From Deltaproteobacteria bacterium (GTDB taxonomy: Bacteria; Myxococcota_A; UBA9160; UBA4427): 11,820 bases of DNA. Positions within the stretch are counted from its first letter, which is position 1. Each line of letters opens with the position of its first letter. Below are positions 7,066 through 11,820 of the stretch, one piece after another. The stretch is from positions 1 through 11,820 of the forward strand of contig DRKE01000309.1 of the NCBI GenBank assembly GCA_011051925.1, given 5' to 3'. The position numbers were made by a program, and so were the translations under genes. The notes under the pieces were generated by a model, which was not told the DNA's origin, ran no database searches, and saw only the letters and a list, made by a program, of their open reading frames with translations.

Positions 7066-8009
7066 CGCGCGCCCTCCTCTTCCCGGACGGCACTCAGGAA
7101 GACTTCCTCGAGTGAATGGCGATGGGGCGTGACGGAGATGACCTGCGCCCCCGCTTCGATGGCCGCCTGAAGCACCTCCCCGACCCGCTTCGCGGAAACC
7201 CGCATCTCGACCCGTTCACCCAGGCCCCGCATCTCGATTCCCGGATCGGACTCCAGCCGGGTGGCGACATCGACGGGCAGCTGCGCCACGACGACATCCG
7301 TGGAATGCGTCGAGTCGGGAAGGATCTCGTCGATGCTGCCCTGCTGTCGGATCCTCCCCTTCACGATGATCGCGACGCGATCGCAGATCATCTCGACGTC
7401 GGAAAGGATATGGGTGTTCATGAAGACCGTCTTGCCCTCACCCCGAAGCGAGAGGATGACGTCCCGGATCTCCTTGCGGCCGATCGGGTCGAGACCGCTC
7501 ATCGGCTCGTCGAGGAAGACGATCTGCGGATCGTTGACCAGGGCCTGCGCGACACCGACCCGCTGGAGCATGCCCTTCGAGAAGGTCCGCAGCCGCGCAT
7601 CCGCCGCATGCGACAGGTTCACGATCCCGAGAAGCTCGTCGACCCGCGATGCCCGGCGCTGGGACGCGACGCCGGAGAGGCGCGCATAGAAATCGAGGAT
7701 CTCCCGGGCGGTCAGGAACGGATAGAAATAGGGATTCTCCGGAAGAAATCCGATCTGGTTCCGGAACTCGGATTCCCCGACGTCCCGGTCGAGAATCGAC
7801 GCCTTTCCCTCCGTCGGCCGGATCAACCCCATCAGGATCTTGAGCGTCGTCGTCTTGCCCGCGCCATTGGGTCCGACGAAGCCGAAGATCTCGCCCTCGT
7901 GGACGTCGAAAGTGACGCCATGGAGGACCCGCTTGCGCCGCAAACCGAAACCGGGCCGAAAATCCTTCACGATGTTCCGGACCCGAACGACTTCCCGTCT
8001 CTCAGCCAT
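7062..8009 (-). CDS. pilH: ABC transporter ATP-binding protein, PilH-like
   Basis: This 315-residue ATPase has one nucleotide-binding domain: Walker A GPNGAGKT (46-53), signature FSKGMLQR (143-150, a variant of LSGGQ), Walker B IVFLDEP (163-169, D167 and E168), the D-loop SGLDP, and switch histidine H200 in MNTHIL. The usual Q-loop glutamine is replaced by the LPEN form (89-92) common in ABC-2 exporters. About 90 C-terminal residues form an extra domain as in drug-type ABC-2 ATPases. AGGAGG lies 12 bases upstream of the ATG. The gene overlaps pilG by 8 bases and the permease by 4. By order it corresponds to Myxococcus PilH, an ABC protein needed for pili; the substrate is not known. Confidence 0.9.
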   Translation of the reverse strand: MAERREVVRVRNIVKDFRPGFGLRRKRVLHGVTFDVHEGEIFGFVGPNGAGKTTTLKILMGLIRPTEGKASILDRDVGESEFRNQIGFLPENPYFYPFLTAREILDFYARLSGVASQRRASRVDELLGIVNLSHAADARLRTFSKGMLQRVGVAQALVNDPQIVFLDEPMSGLDPIGRKEIRDVILSLRGEGKTVFMNTHILSDVEMICDRVAIIVKGRIRQQGSIDEILPDSTHSTDVVVAQLPVDVATRLESDPGIEMRGLGERVEMRVSAKRVGEVLQAAIEAGAQVISVTPHRHSLEEVFLSAVREEEGAR

Positions 8010-8970
8010 CGACCGATTCCGCCTCCTGGTTCGATTCTCCCGTGCGTCCGACTTCGCGACCGACCTTCAAGCGCTTGCGATCCCCGTCGGAGTAGTGGAC
8101 CTCGTATCGCGAACCGAGATAGGACGACTCGATCCGTCCATCGTCCGGGTCGATCTGCCAGACCGACCCGCGCGAGAGCGAAGGCGGAATCCCGTCCGGT
8201 TCCGGACTCGGCAATCTCGCCAGGACCCGATCCGGCGGGCGAACGAGATCGTCGACGGAGCGGATGTCATGACCTGTGCGCTCCCGGTAGAGTTCGCGCG
8301 CACGATCGAGAAGACGCGCCTTGTATTCGATCTCGATCTCGTCGAGGGCGATCTGGAGCCGCGCTCTCGCTTCCTCGTCCTCGGTCCGACGAAGCAGCTC
8401 GCGCAGGAAGACCTCCGCGACGTCGATGTCCGCATGCTCGCTCTTCAGTCGCGCGACGAGACGCGGCAGATAGGCGGGCGAGCCGGGCAGATCCATCGCG
8501 ATCTCGAGGGCTTCCGCCGCCTCGGCGTATTCTGCGAGATAGAAGAAATGGTCGAAACCGAGGTAGAAGTAGTTGCGCCAATCGTCCGGATGGTATTCGA
8601 CCGCGCGCTCCAGCAGTCGGATCGCCTCGCGGACCAGCTCTTCGTCGTGTGTCAGCCAGACCGCGGCGAAGCGGTAGGGATGGCCGACATGAGGGTTGAG
8701 GGTCGTCACGACATCGATCAGCTTGCCCAGGGTTCGCGCCAGCTCGGCATCGACCGTCTCGTCCCCGCCGACGGCCTGGACCGCCTTCAGCCAATGGAAA
8801 TCCGCGAGAATCGCCTTGAATCCGAAAGACGCGGCGCTCGCGACGCGTGGGCTCGGCACGAATTCCACATCGAGATCGCCTGGTCTCGCGAGGGGCAGCT
8901 TCGAGTGGGCCCAACCCGTACATCCGATCGCCACGATCAGGACGATGGCTCGAATCCACTTCGTAGACAC
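8002..8970 (-). CDS. pilG: Membrane-anchored TPR-like protein, PilG-like
   Basis: This 322-residue protein begins with a short basic stretch and one hydrophobic segment (about 8-20, ending IGCTGWAHSKL), so it is probably anchored in the inner membrane with the rest in the periplasm. Residues 50-200 are helical with TPR-like pairs, for example REAIRLLERAVEYHPDDWRNYFYLGFDHFF (114-143) and the next helix pair AEAAEALEIAMDLP. A C-terminal part (about 265-300) is strand-like with DPDDGRIESSYLGSRYEVHY. The open frame runs to 9048, but the GTG at 8970 is preferred because GAGGAG lies 10 bases upstream and the basic-hydrophobic start then comes first. The gene sits between the pilin and the ABC ATPase, the place of pilG in Myxococcus. 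The PilG label rests on context and architecture. Confidence 0.75.
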   Translation of the reverse strand: MSTKWIRAIVLIVAIGCTGWAHSKLPLARPGDLDVEFVPSPRVASAASFGFKAILADFHWLKAVQAVGGDETVDAELARTLGKLIDVVTTLNPHVGHPYRFAAVWLTHDEELVREAIRLLERAVEYHPDDWRNYFYLGFDHFFYLAEYAEAAEALEIAMDLPGSPAYLPRLVARLKSEHADIDVAEVFLRELLRRTEDEEARARLQIALDEIEIEYKARLLDRARELYRERTGHDIRSVDDLVRPPDRVLARLPSPEPDGIPPSLSRGSVWQIDPDDGRIESSYLGSRYEVHYSDGDRKRLKVGREVGRTGESNQEAESVDG

Positions 8971-8980
8971 CTTGCTCGAT

Positions 8981-8986
8981 CTCCTC
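8981..8986 (-). promoter_or_regulatory. Ribosome binding site that sets the pilG GTG start
   Basis: The minus strand reads GAGGAG here, 10 bases before GTG at 8970. The upstream ATG at 9048 would instead add 26 arginine- and proline-rich residues ahead of the membrane anchor, which looks non-coding. Confidence 0.6.
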
Positions 8987-9027
8987 GGATGTTCCGAAGC
9001 GCGACGCGGTCTCCGGAACTGGCGCGG

Positions 9028-9042
9028 CCGCGTCCGGCGCGG
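9028..9042. other. Small GC hairpin in the pilA-pilG gap
   Basis: CCGCG (9028-9032) and CGCGG (9038-9042) flank TCCGG. It falls in the 102-base gap just after the pilA stop (9073) and before pilG. In many bacteria pilA mRNA is far more abundant than the downstream genes, and a weak hairpin here could attenuate read-through. There is no T-tract and the stem is only 5 bp, so this is speculative. Confidence 0.25.
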
Positions 9043-9072
9043 AAGCATCGATTCCCTTCGGATCCGGTCCGC

Positions 9073-9651
9073 CTAGAAGTCGTCAGCGGCCACGACCCGC
9101 GCGGGTTGGTCGATCATGTCGTTTCCGTTGATGTCGACGGGCGTGAGGTAGCCCAGGATCATCGTCGAACACGCCTGCCCCAACGCGTCGGGATGGACAT
9201 AGGTGACGACGGAGAGACCGCCGTCGCCGTCGAGATCCCCATAGGCCGTCGCCGTGAAGCAGCCGCTCGCACAGGCACAGCCCGGACCGAACGCGCCACC
9301 GGGAACCGACGTGTCATAGTCGAAGAAGACATCACCTTCGGGCACCCAACCCACCAACGAGAAAGCGCCGCCGATCGAAGCCGAGTCCCGCTTGATCGCC
9401 ACCGGAGCCACGCCCAGGGCCGTCGAAGGCTCCGCGAGGACACCGACGAAGGTGTTGAACTCGGCGAAATAGGCCTTCTGCGCCTTCGCGAGGGCCGACA
9501 GGTTCGCGTAGGCCTCGGCGCGCTTCGAAGTCAGCTGGTAGTTGATAAAGGACGGAATCGCGACCGACGCCAGGATGCCGATGATCGCGACCACGATCAT
9601 CAACTCAATCAGCGTGAAGCCGCGCGATCGATGATGGTTCAAGCGTGCCAT
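9073..9651 (-). CDS. pilA: Type IV prepilin (major pilin-like)
   Basis: This 192-residue prepilin has a basic leader of 11 residues ending in glycine, then F12-T-L-I-E16 and a long hydrophobic helix (FTLIELMIVVAIIGILASVAIP). Cleavage by PilD after G11 gives a 181-residue mature pilin with N-terminal Phe and Glu5. The globular part has four cysteines (C125, C127, C131 and C161), the first three in GPGCACASGC, and two Asp-rich loops, DLDGDGG (139-145) and DINGNDMID (173-181), which resemble calcium-binding loops. AGGGAGA sits 5 bases before the ATG. A sigma-54 promoter lies upstream at 9721-9736. Its own strong promoter and first place in the cluster fit a major pilin, but a minor or pseudopilin role is not excluded. 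Confidence 0.93.
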   Translation of the reverse strand: MARLNHHRSRGFTLIELMIVVAIIGILASVAIPSFINYQLTSKRAEAYANLSALAKAQKAYFAEFNTFVGVLAEPSTALGVAPVAIKRDSASIGGAFSLVGWVPEGDVFFDYDTSVPGGAFGPGCACASGCFTATAYGDLDGDGGLSVVTYVHPDALGQACSTMILGYLTPVDINGNDMIDQPARVVAADDF

Positions 9652-9720
9652 TGTAGTCTCCCTGTGGGGTGATTCGCCTCACGCCAATCATGCCGCCACG
9701 CCCCGCCCTCCCGGATCAGG

Positions 9721-9736
9721 AGCAACCCGCGTGCCA
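9721..9736 (-). promoter_or_regulatory. Sigma-54 (-24/-12) promoter of pilA
   Basis: Read on the minus strand from 9736 the sequence is TGGCACG-CGGG-TTGCT. This matches the sigma-54 consensus TGGCACG-N4-TTGC(A/T) at every defined position, with the invariant GG (9735-9734) and GC (9723-9722) separated by exactly 10 bases. Transcription would start near 9710, leaving a leader of about 58 bases before the pilA ATG at 9651. Sigma-54 plus the PilS/PilR two-component system drives pilA in Pseudomonas, and a PilS/PilR pair and sigma-54 are linked to pilA in Myxococcus, so both sequence and position agree. No PilS/PilR genes lie in the window. Confidence 0.9.
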
Positions 9737-9983
9737 GATTTCGCGCGTCGCATCGTCCATCGGCAAGAGCGGGCGTACCCTTGAGCCCGAGCGGGTGGAT
9801 CGGCCTATGGGGATTCGCGAAGATCCGCCCGCCCCGGGCGTGATGCAGGCCACGAAACGACAATTCCGCGTCCGGAGTGACGATTCACGGCATCGCCGGG
9901 GTCGATTCCGCGGAACGCGGAAGGATCGGGCGGGCCCGCATCCTGCCCCGTCTCCCTTCGCCCCCTCGAATCGACCCCCCGGG

Positions 9984-10013
9984 TTGACAGCCTCGGATCC
10001 CGGTGGCTAGTCT
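9984..10013 (+). promoter_or_regulatory. Likely sigma-70 promoter of tRNA-Glu
   Basis: A perfect TTGACA (9984-9989) is followed after 18 bases by TAGTCT (10008-10013), which keeps the three most conserved -10 bases. A GC-only stretch (CGCGCGC) follows, the kind of discriminator seen at stable-RNA promoters under stringent control. The start would be near 10020, about 17 bases before the mature tRNA. The -10 is weak. Confidence 0.5.
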
Positions 10014-10036
10014 CGCGCGCTTCCAGAACAGGATGT

Positions 10037-10112
10037 GCTCCCATCGTCTAGTGGCCTAGGACACGGCCCTCTCAAGGCTGAAACACGGGTTCGAGTCCCG
10101 TTGGGAGCACCA
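10037..10112 (+). tRNA. tRNA-Glu (anticodon CTC)
   Basis: The 76 bases fold as a standard cloverleaf. The acceptor stem GCTCCCA pairs with TGGGAGC, followed by discriminator A and an encoded CCA. The D arm is GTCT...AGGAC. The anticodon stem CGGCC/GGCTG closes the loop CTCTCAA, with CTC at positions 34-36 reading GAG codons. The variable loop is 4 bases and the T arm is ACGGG-TTCGAGT-CCCGT. The body closely resembles bacterial tRNA-Glu (ATCGTCTAG...GGCCTAGGACA). It is complete and appears functional. It is the substrate type of the synthetase encoded at 3873-5297, although the two genes are far apart and not co-transcribed. Confidence 0.97.
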
Positions 10113-10124
10113 TTCTCCATTCTC

Positions 10125-10163
10125 CGAGGGCCCGTCCGATTCCCGCGGACGGAACGGCCCTCG
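10125..10163 (+). terminator. Strong GC hairpin after tRNA-Glu, possible terminator
   Basis: CGAGGGCC (10125-10132) pairs with GGCCCTCG (10156-10163), and inside it CGTCCG (10133-10138) pairs with CGGACG (10146-10151), leaving a 7-base loop and a 4-base bulge (GAAC) on the 3' side. The 14 paired bases start only 12 bases after the tRNA 3' end. There is no T-tract, so it may be a U-less terminator, a processing signal, or part of the leader of the exonuclease gene that starts 75 bases later. Confidence 0.45.
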
Positions 10164-10238
10164 ACTCCCGGCGGCCGGACCGTCGCCCTGCCTTCCCTCG
10201 TCCGAGCCGGGCAGGAGAAATCGAGCGTCTCGAACCCG

Positions 10239-10829
10239 ATGAGTCACGAATTCGCCTTTGCCTTCCTCGATTGTGAGTTCGGGGGGCTCGACGTCGAACT
10301 CCACGACCTGACCGAGGTCGGCATCATCCTGACCGATGCCCGATTGAACGAGCTCGCCGAAGCCCAGTGGCGTGTGCGCCCGCGGCCGTCGCGTGTCTCG
10401 AAGGAGGCGGCCGCCATCTTCGGCTACGACGAAGCGGTCTGGGCGAAGGCGCCGGGCGTCCGCCAGGTCCTTTCCGAGATCGTCGAACTCCTGCCGAAGG
10501 ACCGCAAGGTGATTCCCGCCGGCCAGAACGTCCGGATGGACGTCCTCTTTCTCGAGCGCGCCTTCAAGAATTGCGACATCCCCTATCCCTTCGACTATCA
10601 CGTGCTCGATCTGGCCACGCTCTTCTATTCGTGGTCGTTGGTGGCCGGCGAACCCGCGCGGGCGATCTCCTTGCGCCAGGCGGCGACCACGGCGGGGCTC
10701 CTCGGCGAGGATGGCGTGGCCCATCGGGCCCTCGAGGATGCCCGACTGACCCTCGAATGCTTCCGCCACTACATCGGTCGCCTCGCCCCGCGTGAACCCT
10801 CGGAGCTGCCCGTCCCGGAAGAGGCCTGA
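10239..10829 (+). CDS. DEDDh 3'-5' exonuclease (RNase T / DnaQ-like)
   Basis: This 196-residue single-domain protein has the five residues of DEDDh exonucleases: D11 and E13 in FLDCEFGGLD (ExoI), D101 in GQNVRMDVLFLERA (ExoII), and H162 with D167 in AHRALEDARLTLE (ExoIII). They coordinate two metal ions for 3'-5' hydrolysis of RNA or DNA. It lacks accessory domains, so RNase T-like, oligoribonuclease-like and DnaQ-like roles all remain open. The open frame extends back through the tRNA gene, but the ATG at 10239 is where exonuclease-like sequence begins; the AGGAGA at 10213-10218 is too far away to be its ribosome site. It follows tRNA-Glu on the same strand and could share its transcript. 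Its last 61 bases overlap the convergent kinase gene. Confidence 0.88.
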   Translation: MSHEFAFAFLDCEFGGLDVELHDLTEVGIILTDARLNELAEAQWRVRPRPSRVSKEAAAIFGYDEAVWAKAPGVRQVLSEIVELLPKDRKVIPAGQNVRMDVLFLERAFKNCDIPYPFDYHVLDLATLFYSWSLVAGEPARAISLRQAATTAGLLGEDGVAHRALEDARLTLECFRHYIGRLAPREPSELPVPEEA

Positions 10830-11407
10830 ACCCGCGCCAATCGGATCCGCCATTTGCGCAGGGCCCGATGGTCGAGGCGTCCGAGCCACCCGACCAGCCA
10901 ACGCCCCGAACGGGTCGAAACGTCGAAACAAAGGGCCGAGGCGAAGTCGAGAAGGATCGGCCGGCCATCCCGATCGGCCAGGATATTGCTCCGATGGCGC
11001 AGATCGAGATGGACGACCCCTCGGCGGTGCATCTCGTCGATCGATTTCTCCAGCTCCGCCAGGAAGTCGTCCGGCAGTCGATCCGCGAGGGATCGGGAGA
11101 GAAAAGTGCCCGGGCGATATTCGAGGATCAACGCGGCCTCATCCAGATGCCCCAGCAGCCGGGGCACGGCTGCCATTTCCGAAAGTCGTTCGTAGGCCTT
11201 CGCCTCACGCCGCAACGACCAGGGTCCCCACCAGCGCCGGACCCAGCGTCCCCGTGGCGCGAAATCCTTGACGACGACCGGACCCGAATCGGTCTCGACG
11301 AGCAGGACGTCGGGATTGCCTGGCCCACCCCGGTGAAGGACGGATCGCGTGCGTTCGGCAAGACGCTCGCGATCGAGCGCCGGCCCTGCGAGGGATCCCC
11401 CCTTCAT
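10769..11407 (-). CDS. Small atypical kinase, RIO/Kdo-kinase-like
   Basis: This 212-residue protein shows the core of the protein-kinase fold without the full C-lobe: K47 in PVVVKDF (ATP lysine), E68 in the following helix (RREAKAYERL), hinge region LILEYRPG (93-100), catalytic loop H133-L-D-L-R-H-R-S-N141 and metal-binding D154-F-A in place of DFG. This pattern belongs to atypical kinases such as RIO and the lipopolysaccharide (Kdo/WaaP) kinases, so the target may be lipid, sugar or protein. Another start 47 codons upstream is open, but the ATG at 11407 overlaps the upstream methyltransferase stop as ATGA and begins the conserved part. An aromatic, basic segment (RWVRRWWGPW, 54-63) could touch the membrane. 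The 3' end overlaps the convergent exonuclease gene. Confidence 0.75.
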   Translation of the reverse strand: MKGGSLAGPALDRERLAERTRSVLHRGGPGNPDVLLVETDSGPVVVKDFAPRGRWVRRWWGPWSLRREAKAYERLSEMAAVPRLLGHLDEAALILEYRPGTFLSRSLADRLPDDFLAELEKSIDEMHRRGVVHLDLRHRSNILADRDGRPILLDFASALCFDVSTRSGRWLVGWLGRLDHRALRKWRIRLARVQASSGTGSSEGSRGARRPM

Positions 11408-11820
11408 GCCGTCCCGCTTCCACTGCGAAGCCAGAAGACGATCACCCCCAGGCAGATGGCCAACAGGGTTCCGAGCTCGTTGTTCTCCGAGTAGCGCGCG
11501 AGCCGCCAATGCGTCCGTTTCCCCGCCGACCCCTCGTCGTCGTGCCATGCCTCGAGCCTCGGCCGGAGCGCGGGAACGGCCCTCCGATAGCGGACGAAGC
11601 GCTCTCCATAGCGCGCCTCGAGCCGGTCGGCCTCGCTCCGCTCCTTGCGCGGAAAATAATGGAAGGAAAACCAGGGCCAGACGACGGCAAGGACGACCAT
11701 CGCCACTCCCCCGCCGAGCCAGATCGCGAAGCCCGTCGAGACCAGGATCGTCCCGAGATAGAGCGGGTGCCGGAGATGGGCATAGGGGCCACTCGTCGTG
11801 AGTTCGGCGTTCTTCACCAG
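11404..11820 (-). CDS. ICMT-like membrane methyltransferase, N-terminus cut by window edge
   Basis: The visible 138 codons belong to the isoprenylcysteine carboxyl methyltransferase / phospholipid methyltransferase superfamily. Signatures are GPYAHLRHPLYLG, a hydrophobic pair (about FAIWLGGGVAMVVLAVVWPWFSF), and then E-R-S-E-A-D-R-L-E-A-R-Y-G-E-R-F-V-R-Y, the SAM-binding and catalytic part, ending at VPALRPRL. About 50 extra C-terminal residues follow, with a last hydrophobic segment (TLLAICLGVIVFWL). The frame continues open past the right edge, and a GTG at 11817 is unlikely to be the real start because family members have membrane segments before GPYxxxRHP. The substrate is unknown; bacterial relatives methylate varied lipophilic or membrane substrates. 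Its stop overlaps the kinase start by 4 bases, so the two form a pair. Confidence 0.82.
   Translation of the reverse strand: MVKNAELTTSGPYAHLRHPLYLGTILVSTGFAIWLGGGVAMVVLAVVWPWFSFHYFPRKERSEADRLEARYGERFVRYRRAVPALRPRLEAWHDDEGSAGKRTHWRLARYSENNELGTLLAICLGVIVFWLRSGSGTA

Larger units (their letters stand above)
9664..10036. other. Divergent control region between pilA and tRNA-Glu
   Basis: This 373-base stretch holds no convincing gene. It contains the sigma-54 promoter of pilA near its left end and a sigma-70-like promoter for tRNA-Glu near its right end. The roughly 240 bases between them are where an enhancer-binding protein such as PilR would be expected to bind; I could not pick out a clear repeated upstream site by eye. 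Confidence 0.6.

Noticed and set aside
7116..9672. Two long plus-strand open frames (527 and 610 codons) opposite the pilus genes
   Set aside because: They are shadows of pilH, pilG and pilA, whose motifs and ribosome sites are strong. The translations are low in complexity and lack domains.
10086..10112. tRNA 3' end as an integration site for a mobile element
   Set aside because: No repeat of the tRNA 3' end was seen elsewhere in the window, and no integrase or phage-like gene is present.
10035..10238. A 68-residue N-terminal extension of the exonuclease
   Set aside because: It would be translated through the tRNA-Glu gene and the following hairpin. The conserved exonuclease fold begins just after the ATG at 10239.
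10056..10931. A 291-codon minus-strand open frame opposite the exonuclease
   Set aside because: It is antisense to the exonuclease and to the tRNA, and has no recognisable motif.

Overview
The window is GC-rich, densely coded chromosomal DNA from a Gram-negative bacterium. Its gene content and order point to a delta-proteobacterial-type lineage (Myxococcota, Desulfobacterota or a relative). The strongest clue is the run prepilin, membrane-anchored TPR protein, ABC ATPase, ABC permease, prepilin peptidase, which matches the pilA-pilG-pilH-pilI-pilD order of the Myxococcus type IV pilus locus. I cannot assign a species.

Region 1 (1-3684, minus strand) is a housekeeping block read yceD (DUF177), rpmF (L32), fabD, acpP, glyA, nrdR. 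The nrdR gene is cut by the left edge, and only its first 17 codons are present. This looks like a shortened form of the widespread yceD-rpmF-plsX-fabH-fabD-fabG-acpP-fabF cluster: plsX, fabH, fabG and fabF are absent, leaving only the malonyl transferase and the carrier protein it loads. GlyA supplies one-carbon units, and NrdR represses ribonucleotide reductase genes.

Region 2 (3685-5297, plus strand) is gltX (glutamyl-tRNA synthetase), divergent from yceD. The 188-base gap between them holds a 19-base inverted repeat and a possible -10 box so close to the gltX start that the mRNA could be leaderless.

Region 3 (5340-9736, minus strand) is the type IV pilus module. A textbook sigma-54 promoter lies at 9721-9736 ahead of the major-pilin-like gene. 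Downstream, pilG, pilH and pilI are joined by overlapping start and stop codons, and pilD follows after 76 bases. PilD would cleave and methylate the PilA product; PilGHI would form the accessory ABC complex known to be needed for pili in Myxococcus.

Region 4 (about 9984-10829, plus strand) has a likely sigma-70 promoter, a complete tRNA-Glu (anticodon CTC, CCA encoded), a strong GC hairpin and a DEDDh 3'-5' exonuclease.

Region 5 (10769-11820, minus strand) is an ICMT-like membrane methyltransferase, cut by the right edge, followed with a 4-base ATGA overlap by a small atypical (RIO/Kdo-kinase-like) kinase. The kinase gene runs 61 bases into the 3' end of the convergent exonuclease gene. This pair is the least understood part of the window. 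I see no insertion sequences, CRISPR arrays, phage genes or toxin-antitoxin modules.
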